Assembly (NCBI GenBank): GCA_021781575.1
Contig: JAJXWP010000008.1
Coordinates: 1 to 64,000, forward strand
DNA: 64,000 nt
Origin: Pseudomonadota bacterium
Lineage (GTDB): Bacteria > Pseudomonadota > Alphaproteobacteria > Rhodospirillales > Magnetospirillaceae
Reading direction: 5' to 3'
The position numbers and the translations under genes are program-made. The notes below the pieces were generated by a model that saw only the letters and a program-made list of their open reading frames with translations, searched no databases and was not told the DNA's origin. Below, piece by piece: positions 16,686 through 25,909 of this stretch. The stretch's first letter is position 1. Each line of letters starts with the position of its first letter.

Positions 16686-18647
16686 TCACTGCAAGAGGAC
16701 GTCGCGACAGCCGCGTGCCGATTCGGGGCCGCCCGCCGCCGACAGCACGGTCTGCAGCGCGCGGCGCAGATCCTTCGGCATTACCGGCTTGTGCAGCACC
16801 ATGGAACGGCTCTCGATGATCTCGCGCAGCCGATCCGCCCCGGTGTCGCCGGTGACCACGATGAACGGAATGGGCATGGCGAAGAAGCGGCGGAGGGCGT
16901 CAACCGCCTCCAATCCGGTCCGCCCTTCGCGCAGACGATAATCGGCGAGCACGGCCCGTGGCGGTTGGCGCACCACCGCCACCGCTTCCTCCAGCGAGGC
17001 GGCGATCACCGCTTCGAAACCCCAGGCTTCCAGCAGCCCGGCGAGGGCGGAGGCCACCTGGGATTCATCGTCGATCACCAGGATGGTTCCCGACGCGTCG
17101 TCGAACCTTGCCTCCTCCGGCCCCGATTTCCGCGATGCCGGCCGATCGGCGACGGTGGGAACGGCCACGGAGAAGGCCGAGCCGCGGCCGGGGGTCGAGC
17201 GGACGACGACTGGATGATCCAGAAGCCGGCTCAAGCGGGCAACGATCGCCAGGCCCAGGCCCAGCCCTTTCATGCGGTCGCGCTCCGGGTTGGCGACCTG
17301 GAAGAACTCTTCGAAAATATGGTCCCTGGCGTCGTCGCCAATGCCGATGCCGGTATCGTGCACCATGATGCTGAGGCCTGGCGCCGTGCGGCGGCAGCCG
17401 ACGAGGATGCTGCCCCGGTGGGTGTAGCGGATGGCGTTCTCAACGAGGTTGCGCAGGATGCGGCCGAGCAGGACCGGATCGCTGCGAACCACCGCGCTGC
17501 AGGCGGCGATCCTTAGCCGCAGGCCTTTGGCTTCCGCCAGCGGCCTCATTTCGGTGGCCACCTGGTCGAGCACGGAGGCGACGGGGAAGGCGGTGACCTC
17601 GGGCGTCACCACGCCGGCGTCGAGCCTGGACACGTCGAGCAGGGCATCGAGCAGGCCTTTCAGACTGTCCAGGGCGTTGCCGAGATCGGTTACCGTCCCT
17701 GCCGCGGGATGATCCTGCAGCTGCAGTTCCAGCAACGAGGCGAAGCAGACCAATGCCTGTACCGGTTGCCGCAGGTCGTGACTGGCCGAGGCCAGGAAGC
17801 GCGTCTTGGCGGCCACCGCATGCTCCAGGTCTTCCTTCGAACGCCTGAGCTGCTGTTCCGCCTGTTTGGCCGCCGTGATGTCGGTCTGCGACCCGGCGAT
17901 GCGGCAAGGCACGCCGGCCGGATCGACCACCGCCAGGCCGCGCGTCAGCATCCACCGCCAGCTTCCGTCCCGGTGGCGAATCCGGTACTCGACGGCGAAG
18001 TGCGGTGTGCGCCCGCCCAGATGGTCATCCAGACTGCGGCGGAGCGCCGCCACGTCTTCGCGGTGAACCCGGCGGAACCACACATCGGGCCGATCACCGG
18101 GCTGGTTCTGGGGTAGCCCCAGCATTTCCGCCCAGCGCGGTGAGAAATAGATCCGGTTGGTTTTCAGGTCCCAATCCCACAGACCGTCGTTCGCCCCTCG
18201 CGCCGCCAGGGCGTAGCGCTCTTCGCTGGCCCGCAGGGCTTCTTCGGCGCGGTGCCGGGCGCGGCGGGTCTCGGTCTCGCGGAGCTCCCGTTCCGTCGCC
18301 GGCACCAGACGAGCCAGGTTCGTCTTCAGCAGGAAGTCGTGGGCTCCCGCCTTCAGCAGGCTCACCGCCGTTTCCTCGCCGATGGCGCCGGAGACGACGA
18401 TGAACGGGCAGTCGCACTGGAATTCGAGGTAGAGAGCCAGCGCGGCGGCAGCGCTGAAGCGCGGCATGGCGACGTCGGAGATGATCACGTCCCAGTCAGC
18501 CGCCCTGAGTGCGGCGCACATGTCCTTTGCGCAGTCGACCCGTGTCACGGCGGCATCATACCCGGCTTTGCGGAACCGGCGGGCGATCAGGAGCGCATCG
18601 TCCTCGTTGTCCTCGACAATGAGGATCCTCAAAGGTTGATCGGCCAT
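16686..18647 (-). CDS. Hybrid sensor histidine kinase (REC-PAS-HisKA-HATPase-REC)
   Basis: 653 aa, soluble. An N-terminal receiver (residues 5-120, phospho-acceptor D58 in IISDVAMPRF) is followed by a PAS/PAC domain (about 140-260, ending GSQTDITAAKQ), HisKA with H290 in the ASHDLRQPVQ H-box, HATPase_c with N box (LVENAIRYTH) and G boxes (DTGIGIG, GLGLGLAIV), and a C-terminal receiver (about 535-645, VLADYRLREG). Start ATG 18647 is used; an in-frame start 42 bp upstream would run into the response regulator gene. It lies 8 bp downstream of the Rcp-type gene, so it is third in a three-gene phosphorelay operon. The ligand is unknown. Confidence 0.9.
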   Translation of the reverse strand: MADQPLRILIVEDNEDDALLIARRFRKAGYDAAVTRVDCAKDMCAALRAADWDVIISDVAMPRFSAAAALALYLEFQCDCPFIVVSGAIGEETAVSLLKAGAHDFLLKTNLARLVPATERELRETETRRARHRAEEALRASEERYALAARGANDGLWDWDLKTNRIYFSPRWAEMLGLPQNQPGDRPDVWFRRVHREDVAALRRSLDDHLGGRTPHFAVEYRIRHRDGSWRWMLTRGLAVVDPAGVPCRIAGSQTDITAAKQAEQQLRRSKEDLEHAVAAKTRFLASASHDLRQPVQALVCFASLLELQLQDHPAAGTVTDLGNALDSLKGLLDALLDVSRLDAGVVTPEVTAFPVASVLDQVATEMRPLAEAKGLRLRIAACSAVVRSDPVLLGRILRNLVENAIRYTHRGSILVGCRRTAPGLSIMVHDTGIGIGDDARDHIFEEFFQVANPERDRMKGLGLGLAIVARLSRLLDHPVVVRSTPGRGSAFSVAVPTVADRPASRKSGPEEARFDDASGTILVIDDESQVASALAGLLEAWGFEAVIAASLEEAVAVVRQPPRAVLADYRLREGRTGLEAVDALRRFFAMPIPFIVVTGDTGADRLREIIESRSMVLHKPVMPKDLRRALQTVLSAAGGPESARGCRDVLLQ

Positions 18648-18655
18648 CGGATGTC

Positions 18656-19072
18656 CTATCGTGGCGGCGGCTCGTTGAGGATCAGCCAATAGAGTCCGAG
18701 CTGGCGGACCGCTTCGGTGAACTGCAGGAAATCGACCGGCTTGCGGATATAGCTGTTTGCCCCCAGTTCGTAGCCGGCGATCAGGTCCTGGTCCTCCTTC
18801 GAGGAGGTCAGGATCACCACAGGTGTCAGTTTTGTCGGGTTGGCCGCGCGCATCTGCCGCAGGACCTCGATACCGTCGATTTTCGGCAGCTTGAGGTCGA
18901 GCAGGACGATGGCTGGCGGCGGGTTCCGCCCGCCGAACAGGAAATCGAGCGCCTCGACTCCGTCGTGGGCGACCACCACCTCGTTCTGGATATTGTTCTT
19001 GGCCAGCGCCCGCAGCGTCAGCTTTTCGTCGTCCGGATTGTCTTCGACCAGCAGGATCGGGCGCAGTGACAT
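18656..19072 (-). CDS. Rcp1/CheY-like response regulator
   Basis: 138 aa single receiver domain with no output domain. The phospho-acceptor is D59 (IVLLDLKLPKIDG), the acidic pocket is E10/D11 (LLVEDNPDD) and the conserved Lys lies in SYIRKPVDF. The long beta4-alpha4 segment and the C-terminal QFTEAVRQLGLYWLILNE are typical of Rcp regulators that pair with phytochrome-type kinases. It sits 12 bp after the upstream kinase gene and 8 bp before the hybrid kinase, so it is probably the shuttle between them. Neither kinase has a GAF-PHY photosensory module, so light sensing is not supported. Confidence 0.9.
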   Translation of the reverse strand: MSLRPILLVEDNPDDEKLTLRALAKNNIQNEVVVAHDGVEALDFLFGGRNPPPAIVLLDLKLPKIDGIEVLRQMRAANPTKLTPVVILTSSKEDQDLIAGYELGANSYIRKPVDFLQFTEAVRQLGLYWLILNEPPPR

Positions 19073-19084
19073 CTCATGCCTCTC

Positions 19085-20560
19085 CTATCTCAAGGTGAAA
19101 TAGAACGTCGCGCCTTGCTCGACCGCGCCTTCGGCCCACACTTCGCCTCCGTGCTTGTGGACGATCCGCTGCACGGTCGCCAGGCCGATCCCCGACCCGG
19201 CATACTCGCTGGCCGCATGGAGCCGCTGAAAGGCGCCGAACAGCTTGTTGGCATAGGCCATGTCGAAGCCGGCGCCGTCGTCACGGACGAAGTAGACGAT
19301 CCGTCCGCGCGAATCGGTGAACCGGCCGAACTCGATGCGAGCGCTCGCATGCTTGCCGGTGTATTTCCAGGCATTGCCAAGGAGGTTGTTGAGCAACACC
19401 TGGATGAGGTGCGGATCCGCTTCCGCCGCCAGGTCTTGCGGGATGACGAAGGTGACGTTGCGCTGCGGCTCCTCCTGCCGCAGATCTTCGGCGATGGCCA
19501 TGGCCATGGCGCTCAAGTCCACGCCGCGGCGGTCGATCGAGGTGCGGGTCACCCGGGACAGCGCCAGGATGTCGTCGATCAACTGCGCCATGCGCTGGCT
19601 GGCGGCCCGGATCCTCTGCAGGCTGTCCTGGGCCTCGCCAGGCAATTCGGCGCCAAAGTCCTCGACCAGCAGCTGGCTGAAACCGTCGATACTGCGCAAC
19701 GGCGCCCTCAGGTCATGTGACACCGAATAGGAAAAGGCCTCCAGTTCGCGGTTGGCGTTTTCCAGCTGGGCCGCCCGATGCTTGAGGTCCGTATTGAGCG
19801 ACTTGATGGCATCCTCGGCCCGCCGCGCCTCCGACACATCCCGCAAAATCGCCGTGAAGGTGGTCCGCCCGCGCAACCGCATCCGCGATATCGATGCCTC
19901 GGCCGGGAATACCGTGCCATCCTTGCGCCGCCCGGCGATGGCGCCGCGCTCGCCCATCTGGCGGGCTCCCACCTCGGATCGGCCGAATTGGCCGATATGG
20001 TGCCGATGCATGGGGCGCGCGCCCATGGGCAACAGCATGTCCAGCGGTTGCCCGAGAGCCTCCTCGGCGGTGTAGCCGAAAATCCTTTCCGCTCCCTGGT
20101 TGAACAGGATGATGCGCTGGTCCTCGTCGATGGAGATGATGGCGTCGGCGGCGATGTCGAGGATGCCCTCGAAAAAGCTGCGGGACACCAGAAGGTCGTC
20201 TTCCACCTTGGCGCGTTGGGTGATCTCGAAGGCGATTATTCCCAGTCTGGCGCCACTGGCTTCCTCAGGCAGGGAAAAGCGGTTGAACAGGTAGATCCGT
20301 TCCTCGCCATCCAGCCGGATTGCTTCCTCCTGGACCGACGAGCCGTTTTCGCCAAGGGCGATTTCATCGTGCCGGCGAAGCCGCTCGGCCACCTCCTGCG
20401 GAAACAGGTCCAAATCGGTGGCGCCGACGAGGGACTTGCCGCTGGCATTGAAATCTTCGGTGAACTGAGAATTGACAAAAACGTAGCGGCCTTTCGCGTC
20501 TTTGGCGCACACAATAGCGCCGCTTGTTGTCACCAATGTCTGGAACAGACCTTCTGTCAT
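19085..20560 (-). CDS. PAS-PAS sensor histidine kinase
   Basis: About 491 aa, soluble. The first PAS is residues 5-118 (GAIVCAKDAKGRYVFVN), the second PAS 125-248 (IISIDEDQRIILFNQGAERIFGY). A coiled coil (AQLENANRELEAF) leads to HisKA with H282 in SVSHDLRAPLRSIDGFS and a HATPase_c (NNLLGNAWKYT, DDGAGFDM, GSGIGLATV). The LRAPLRSIDGF H-box is the type found in kinases that signal to Rcp regulators, and the adjacent gene is such a regulator. The ATG at 20560 is used; a TTG at 20569 is possible. It is the first gene of the phosphorelay operon and is divergent from the PstS-like gene. Confidence 0.9.
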   Translation of the reverse strand: MTEGLFQTLVTTSGAIVCAKDAKGRYVFVNSQFTEDFNASGKSLVGATDLDLFPQEVAERLRRHDEIALGENGSSVQEEAIRLDGEERIYLFNRFSLPEEASGARLGIIAFEITQRAKVEDDLLVSRSFFEGILDIAADAIISIDEDQRIILFNQGAERIFGYTAEEALGQPLDMLLPMGARPMHRHHIGQFGRSEVGARQMGERGAIAGRRKDGTVFPAEASISRMRLRGRTTFTAILRDVSEARRAEDAIKSLNTDLKHRAAQLENANRELEAFSYSVSHDLRAPLRSIDGFSQLLVEDFGAELPGEAQDSLQRIRAASQRMAQLIDDILALSRVTRTSIDRRGVDLSAMAMAIAEDLRQEEPQRNVTFVIPQDLAAEADPHLIQVLLNNLLGNAWKYTGKHASARIEFGRFTDSRGRIVYFVRDDGAGFDMAYANKLFGAFQRLHAASEYAGSGIGLATVQRIVHKHGGEVWAEGAVEQGATFYFTLR

Positions 20561-20736
20561 CCTAATCAAACCGTCGATACACCAAGTGGTATTCTGGCAT
20601 TATAGGGAAAGCCCCCGGCATAAGTTGGGTTGCAGACGGGGTACGCAATAAGTGGAATATCGCCGGGAGCCCGTGCCGGGCCGGGTCCGTGCCGCGGGCC
20701 GTACGAGGGCGAAACCGATTCGCAAAGGGGGGCGGA

Positions 20737-21756
20737 GTGCGACCAAGAATGATCGGATGGGCGATGTCCGCCCTGATGGCGACGGCCCTGCCGGCGCTGG
20801 CTCGCGACCAGATCCGCATCGCCAGTTCGTCCACCGTCTATCCCTTTGCCGCGGTCGTGGCCGAACATTTCGGCAAGACCTCGGGGTTCAAGGCGCCGGT
20901 CATCGAGAGCACCGGTTCGGGCGGCGGCCTGAAGCTTTTCTGCGCCAGCGTCGATCAGGAAAGCCCCGATATCGCCAGCGCCTCCCGGCGTATCACCGAC
21001 AGCGAACTCAGGACTTGCCGACGCAACGGCGTGACTGACATCACCGAGATCGCTATCGGCTACGACGGCATCGTTGTGGCTGACGCCAAGCCCGGGCGCA
21101 GCTTCGACCTGACGCGGCGGGACCTGTTCCTGGCCATCGCCAAGTCGGTGCCGGTGGACGGCCGCCTGGCGCCCAACCCCTACCGGACATGGGACCAGAT
21201 CAACGCCGCCCTGCCGCATGAGGACATCACGGTCTATGGGCCGGCTCCCAACCACGGTACCCGTGACGTCCTCGATGCGCTGGTGATGGAGGCCGCCTGC
21301 CGAGAATTTCCCGAAATCGATCGCCTTGATGGCAAGGCCGAGCGGCAGGCCTGCGAGGCGATGCGCGAAGACGGCCGGTTCATCGAGGTGTCGGAAAACT
21401 ACACGGTAACCTTGCGCAAACTGCTGGCCGACCCGCAGGCCTTGGGCATTCTGCCGTTCAGCTATCTCGATCAGAACGGCGACAAGGTGAAGGCTGCGTC
21501 GCTCGACGGACAGATCCCCGGCTACGATGCCATCTACAGCGGCCGCTACCCTCTGTCGCGTCCGCTGTACATCTATGTCAAAAAGGCCCATCTCGGAGTG
21601 ACGGCGGGAATCCGGGAGTTCCTGGCGGAATTCACCTCGGAGAAAGCCTCGGGCAAAGGTGGCTACCTGGCCGAAAGAGGCCTGATCGCGCTGCCCGATG
21701 GGCAACGCAGGATGGAGGCGGCGAAAGCCGTGTCCTTGCCCAATTTGGCATTCTGA
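20737..21756 (+). CDS. PstS-like phosphate-type periplasmic binding protein
   Basis: 339 aa. It has the PBP-like fold of PstS/SphX proteins: IRIASSSTVYPFAAVVAEHF, then STGSGGGLKLFC, then DIASASRRITDSE and YGPAPNHGTRD, segments that contact phosphate in this family. A GTG start at 20737 is chosen over ATG 20749. It has AAGGGGGG upstream and gives a signal peptide with a positive n-region (RPR) before IGWAMSALMATALPALA. No pstCAB genes follow, so it may be a lone phosphate sensor or scavenger rather than part of an ABC operon. Confidence 0.83.
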   Translation: MRPRMIGWAMSALMATALPALARDQIRIASSSTVYPFAAVVAEHFGKTSGFKAPVIESTGSGGGLKLFCASVDQESPDIASASRRITDSELRTCRRNGVTDITEIAIGYDGIVVADAKPGRSFDLTRRDLFLAIAKSVPVDGRLAPNPYRTWDQINAALPHEDITVYGPAPNHGTRDVLDALVMEAACREFPEIDRLDGKAERQACEAMREDGRFIEVSENYTVTLRKLLADPQALGILPFSYLDQNGDKVKAASLDGQIPGYDAIYSGRYPLSRPLYIYVKKAHLGVTAGIREFLAEFTSEKASGKGGYLAERGLIALPDGQRRMEAAKAVSLPNLAF

Positions 21757-21768
21757 CCGGCCGGTCAG
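21753..21768 (+). terminator. Palindrome at the PstS-like stop codon, possible terminator
   Basis: CTGACCGGCCGGTCAG is a perfect 16-bp palindrome that includes the TGA stop. A run of six T lies about 18 nt downstream (21787-21792). The hairpin is short (6-bp stem, 4-nt loop) and the T-run is not adjacent, so intrinsic termination is only a possibility. Confidence 0.35.
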
Positions 21769-21909
21769 CCGGATCTGTGGCCCCAACTATTTTTTCTGCC
21801 TATGGATGTGCCGTCTTGATCGGCGCTTTCCGGGCTTGCAATATCGTCGGCACCGGGCCGGACGGCAACGCTCAGTGTTCCGGCGGCCAACAGATGTGGG
21901 AGGATCACC

Positions 21910-22299
21910 ATGGCAAGGACTCCGACCGGATCGTCGAAGGCCAAGCAATCCGTCGTTCCTCGGTCGGTTCCGGCAAACGCCGGGGCAGCTCCGGCCAAGA
22001 AGGCCGGCATGCCCAAGTCGGGAGCGAAGAAGCAGGCCGCGCCGCGCGCCCCGGCCGCCCAGCCCATCGCCTCCCAGCCCATCGCCATGCAGCCGGCGGT
22101 CGAGCCTATCGGGGCCAGCAAGACGGAAGCGCCGCCGCCGCCGCCAGCCGCTCCGGTCATGCCGCTCGACAATGCGTCGATCGTCGCTTTCGCCGGCCAG
22201 GCCCTGCAACAGTTTTCCGAGACCATGCGTCTGCAGGCCGACGCCTGGGCCACTCTTTCCAGAACATGGCTCGACCTGATGGGAAGCCGCCAGAAATAG
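21910..22299 (+). CDS. Ala/Pro/Lys-rich protein with phasin-like C-terminus
   Basis: 129 aa. Residues 1-80 are low complexity and basic (repeated Ala, Lys and Pro with AQPIASQPIAMQP), presumably disordered. Residues 85-127 form an amphipathic helix (VAFAGQALQQFSETMRLQADAWATL) like the C-terminal helix of PHA-granule phasins. A strong Shine-Dalgarno (GGGAGGA) lies 7 nt before the ATG. The gene ends 5 bp from the convergent carbamoyltransferase gene. A granule-associated or DNA-binding role (compare PhaF/PhaM-like proteins with basic Ala/Pro/Lys tails) is plausible but not shown. Confidence 0.7.
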   Translation: MARTPTGSSKAKQSVVPRSVPANAGAAPAKKAGMPKSGAKKQAAPRAPAAQPIASQPIAMQPAVEPIGASKTEAPPPPPAAPVMPLDNASIVAFAGQALQQFSETMRLQADAWATLSRTWLDLMGSRQK

Positions 22300-22304
22300 G
22301 GTGC

Positions 22305-24050
22305 CTAATCCCGCTTGCTCAGCCGCAGCGAGCCCAGGTAGAGCCGGGCGAGGCGCACCTTGCGGAAGGTTTCGATCGCTACGCTGGGCGACACCCTAAC
22401 CGGCTGGCCGCGCAGATTGAACGAGGTGTTGACGACGCAGTGGACTCCCGTCAGTTGGCCGAAACAGCCGATCAGCCGGTGGAACAGTCCGTTGCGGGCG
22501 GCGTCGACCGTCTGCATGCGTGCCGACCCGTCGACATGGGTGACGCCCGGCAGGCGGTGGCGCCATTCCGGCCGCGTATGGCAAGTCGCCAGCATGGTGT
22601 CGAACATTGGCGATGGGACGAAGTCGAAATATTCGGCCGCACGCTCTGCCGCCACCGCCGGCGCGAAGGGGCGGAATCCCTCGCGTAGCTTGATCACCGC
22701 ATTGAGCCGGTCCTTGATGTCGGGCAGGAGCGGATTGGCCAGGATCGAGCGATTGCCCAGAGCCCGCGGCCCGAATTCCATGCGTCCCTGGAACCAGGCG
22801 ATGATCTCGCCCTCGGCCAGCGCCTTCGCCGCATCGGCAGCGGCGGCCCATGGGCTGCCCAGATCGGCCACATCCAGTCCTCCACCCTCGCGGGCAACCG
22901 CTGCGGCAATCGCTTCGGCGGAGTAGGAGGGGCCGTAGAAGGGGATCTCGCGGTGATTGGCCGGTGACAGGACCTCGCCGGCATGGCGGGCGGCGATCAT
23001 CGCCGCGCCTAGCGCCGTGCCGTCGTCACCCGCGGCCGGCTGTACATAGATCTGGTCGAACATGCGGCTGTCCAGCAGCTTGCCGTTGAAGGTGCAGTTC
23101 AGCGCCACGCCACCAGCCATGCACAGAGTCCTCAGTCCTGTTCGTTGCCGCCAGTGGGCGATCACGTGGAACAGCAGTTTCTCCAAACATTCCTGTGCTG
23201 CCGCGGCGAAGTCGCAATGCCGCTGCGGGAGCCTTTCCGAAGTTTGCGGCCGGTCGATCACGGTGTCGGCGAGATGGCGCAAAAATCCGCGGTAATAGGG
23301 CGCGTTGTTACCGTCGAACCCGGTCAGATCGACGGAATAACGACCGTGATCCCTGAACTCGATGATGCTGTCGAAGAAGGAGCGGAAACGCTCCGGGTCG
23401 CCGTAGGGGGCGAGGCCCATCACCTTGTATTCGTCGGCGTTGAACTGGAATCCCAGGTGGAGGGTCACCAGCCCATAGAGAATGCCGAGGGAATCCTTGG
23501 CAAGGAACCTGTCGAGCAGTTCGAAACCGCCGCTGCGGAAGGCATAGACGGACAGCGATTCGATTTCCCCGACCCCATCGCAGATGACGCATAGCGCCTC
23601 GTCGAGGCCCGACGGGAAGCAGCAACTGCCGGCGTGGGCCAGATGGTGCGGCACCGAAAAGAATTTTTCGACGGGCAGCGGCAAGTCCAGCTTGTCGTGG
23701 AACAGTTCGATCTGCCGCTGGGGATCGAGAACCTGCTCATAGCGCTTGCCGGCGGAGAGCAAATGGGCATGGCGGGAAAAGGCGAAGCCGTGGGCGACCA
23801 GGTCGACTTCATCCGGCGACAGGCCTGCCGTCTTCAGGCAATAGAGGATGCTTTCGCGGGGAAAGGCATTGGTGTGTTTCTCGAAGGAGAACCGCTCCTC
23901 GGCCGCGGCCGCGACGACTCGCCCGTCGATCAGCAGCGCCGCCGCGCTGTCCAGCCCCTGGACGATCCGTTCCTCGCCGGGCCGCAGGTCACTGTCTTCG
24001 CGGGCATGGCGTACCGACGCATCAAGGCCGCTGTAGCCGAGCACGATCAT
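22305..24050 (-). CDS. NodU/CmcH-family O-carbamoyltransferase
   Basis: 581 aa, full length. These enzymes use carbamoyl phosphate and ATP to make carbamoyl-adenylate, then carbamoylate a hydroxyl of a sugar or natural product (NodU, CmcH, NovN, TobZ). The N-terminal Kae1-like domain has the metal/nucleotide motif PHHLAHA at 134-140 (H135, H139), plus CMAGGVALNC and YVQPAAGDDGTALGAA. The C-terminal YrdC-like region has WFQGRMEFGPRALGNRSIL and VVNTSFNLRGQP. GAGGTAAG precedes the ATG. It overlaps the ACP gene by 29 bp, the last unit of a coupled A-domain / ACP / carbamoyltransferase cluster. Confidence 0.92.
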   Translation of the reverse strand: MIVLGYSGLDASVRHAREDSDLRPGEERIVQGLDSAAALLIDGRVVAAAAEERFSFEKHTNAFPRESILYCLKTAGLSPDEVDLVAHGFAFSRHAHLLSAGKRYEQVLDPQRQIELFHDKLDLPLPVEKFFSVPHHLAHAGSCCFPSGLDEALCVICDGVGEIESLSVYAFRSGGFELLDRFLAKDSLGILYGLVTLHLGFQFNADEYKVMGLAPYGDPERFRSFFDSIIEFRDHGRYSVDLTGFDGNNAPYYRGFLRHLADTVIDRPQTSERLPQRHCDFAAAAQECLEKLLFHVIAHWRQRTGLRTLCMAGGVALNCTFNGKLLDSRMFDQIYVQPAAGDDGTALGAAMIAARHAGEVLSPANHREIPFYGPSYSAEAIAAAVAREGGGLDVADLGSPWAAAADAAKALAEGEIIAWFQGRMEFGPRALGNRSILANPLLPDIKDRLNAVIKLREGFRPFAPAVAAERAAEYFDFVPSPMFDTMLATCHTRPEWRHRLPGVTHVDGSARMQTVDAARNGLFHRLIGCFGQLTGVHCVVNTSFNLRGQPVRVSPSVAIETFRKVRLARLYLGSLRLSKRD

Positions 24051-24300
24051 GGCTTACCTCGTTGAGATGGCGGGTCAAACCGGCAATGGAGACAAGATCG
24101 GCGGGATCGGCCTCGAAAAAATCGACGCAAAGGCCGAGTTCATTCTCGATCAGCGCGATCAATTCAAAAAAGCGCGTGCTATCGAGGTGACCGCCCTCGA
24201 GCAGGTTGTCTTCCTCGCCCAGCCGCGGCGCATGGCCGCCGGGCTCGGCAAGGAAGTGTTCGACAATGTCGCGCAGCCGTCCGCCCAGGTCACCGCTCAT
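24022..24300 (-). CDS. Acyl/peptidyl carrier protein
   Basis: 92 aa. The DST motif carries S41 (GGHLDSTRFFELIALIENE), the site for phosphopantetheine. The helices flanking it match ACP/PCP folds of the D-alanyl-carrier / stand-alone PCP type rather than fatty-acid AcpP. It overlaps the adenylation gene by 11 bp upstream and the carbamoyltransferase by 29 bp downstream, strong evidence of co-translation. It is presumably loaded with an amino acid by the neighbouring adenylation protein after activation by an Sfp-type transferase; one is encoded at 38640. Confidence 0.88.
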   Translation of the reverse strand: MSGDLGGRLRDIVEHFLAEPGGHAPRLGEEDNLLEGGHLDSTRFFELIALIENELGLCVDFFEADPADLVSIAGLTRHLNEVSHDRARLQRP

Positions 24301-25885
24301 GAGGAGGTTCTCCCTGCTTCTGTTGCCGATCCAATTCTCCGATCAGCGCATTGCGGTCGACCTTGCCGTTGGCATTGAGAGGCAGGGTGCGTGTCCAGAT
24401 GATGCGTGTCGGGACCATGTAATCGGGCAGGGCTTTGCGGCAGGCGGTGAACAGCGGCCTGTCGTCGCTCGCCTCGCCCAGGATGAAGGCGACAAGCCCG
24501 GCGGCGGTGCCGCCGGCCGCCGGCCAAGGTACCGCCGCAACGCCGTCGTAACCTGAGGCCTCGCGCAGGACCGACTCGACTTCCCCCAGTTCGATCCGGT
24601 AGCCGTTGACCTTCACCTGGAGGTCGATGCGCCCGATGAAATGCAAGACCCCGCGGTCATCTTCCTCGACCAGGTCGCCGGTGCGGTACCACGGGTCGGG
24701 GCCCGCCTCGGGCAGGTGGACGAACTGCGCTGAGGTCTTGTCCAAGGCATTCAGGTAGCCGGAGGTTACCTGACTGCCGGAAAGACACAGCTCGCCGCGT
24801 CCTGGCCCGGACACCACCTGCCGGCCGGCGGCCAGCAGGCAATACCGTTGGGTGGGGAACACGCGGCCGATGGGAACGAGGCCGTTGCGCCCGCTGTCGC
24901 GACCGTTCCCCGGCCCCCATTGATGCTGGGCGATGGCGATGGTCGTCTCGGTGGGGCCATAGAGGCTGATCAGCCGCGAATTGGGCGCCGCCCGACACCA
25001 TGCCTCGGCGGTCGCCACCGGCAGCGGTTCGCCGCAGAACAGCGACAGCCGCAGGGAGGGGAAGGCCTGCGGCTGCAGGCTGCGTCCGCGCGCCATGAAC
25101 ATCGCCACGGAAGGTACGGAAAACCAGGCGGTCAACCGCTGGTCACGAATGAACCTGGCCGGATTGACCAGGGTGGTGTCGCCGACCGGGCACAGGCAGG
25201 CGCCGGCCGACCAGGTGGCGAACAGGTCGTGCACGCTGAGGTCGAAGGTCATGTCGAAGCTCTGCGAGGCGCGGTCGGTCGGCTCGAGTGGAAAATGCCG
25301 TGCCACATTGGAGAGGTAGGCGTCGAGATTGGCAAACGACACCGGCACGCCCTTCGGCTGGCCGGTGCTGCCCGAGGTGAACAGCAAATAGGCCGTGGCG
25401 TCCGGCCGGCAGGGCCGCGGCAGGGTCGCTGCCGCGCTCGCCCGTCCGCTGAGGAAGCGGTGCGTCGGATGGGCGCCCGGCAGCCCGCCGAAGCTCTCGG
25501 TCTCGGCCCCCACCACCGTCAGCTGCCGCTCGGGGCCGACGGCCTCCAGCAGGCTGCCCAACACCCCCAGCCCCTCACTGCCGACGACGACGACGCCGGC
25601 CCCGCTCCGGCACAGCATGGAAGCCAGGCGCTGGGGCGGAAACTTGATGTTGAGCGGCACATATCCCTTGCCGGCGAGATGAGCGGCCAGAGCCGCCACA
25701 TAGGCGGAAAAGCTCTTATGCGCCAGGATCGCCACCAGACCGGTCGGGCCGCTATCGGCGACGTCCAGCACCGCGGCCAGGGCGAACGCGGTGTCGATCA
25801 CCTCGGCATAACACCTCAGTCGGCCGTCGAGATCGAGCGCCGGCCGGTCGCCGCGATGCTGCAGGATCCTGGCTGGGAGTTGCAT
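24290..25885 (-). CDS. Stand-alone amino-acid adenylation protein
   Basis: 531 aa ANL-superfamily enzyme of the NRPS A-domain/DltA type. Core motifs: A3 LLFTSGSTGQPKGVP (residues 167-181), A4/A5 region FDLSVHDLF (214-222) with D215 at the position that holds the substrate alpha-amino group, A5 LYGPTETTI, A7 WYRTGDLV, A8 FIGRIDLQVKVNGYRIELGEVE and A10 LNANGKVDR with catalytic K508. It should activate an amino acid as aminoacyl-AMP and load the adjacent carrier protein. No condensation or thioesterase domain is present. FDLSVHDLF resembles the DltA pattern more than classical peptide synthetases. The exact amino acid cannot be assigned here. Confidence 0.9.
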   Translation of the reverse strand: MQLPARILQHRGDRPALDLDGRLRCYAEVIDTAFALAAVLDVADSGPTGLVAILAHKSFSAYVAALAAHLAGKGYVPLNIKFPPQRLASMLCRSGAGVVVVGSEGLGVLGSLLEAVGPERQLTVVGAETESFGGLPGAHPTHRFLSGRASAAATLPRPCRPDATAYLLFTSGSTGQPKGVPVSFANLDAYLSNVARHFPLEPTDRASQSFDMTFDLSVHDLFATWSAGACLCPVGDTTLVNPARFIRDQRLTAWFSVPSVAMFMARGRSLQPQAFPSLRLSLFCGEPLPVATAEAWCRAAPNSRLISLYGPTETTIAIAQHQWGPGNGRDSGRNGLVPIGRVFPTQRYCLLAAGRQVVSGPGRGELCLSGSQVTSGYLNALDKTSAQFVHLPEAGPDPWYRTGDLVEEDDRGVLHFIGRIDLQVKVNGYRIELGEVESVLREASGYDGVAAVPWPAAGGTAAGLVAFILGEASDDRPLFTACRKALPDYMVPTRIIWTRTLPLNANGKVDRNALIGELDRQQKQGEPPHER

Positions 25886-25909
25886 GGTTTCCCGGACTCT
25901 CTGTGGGGC

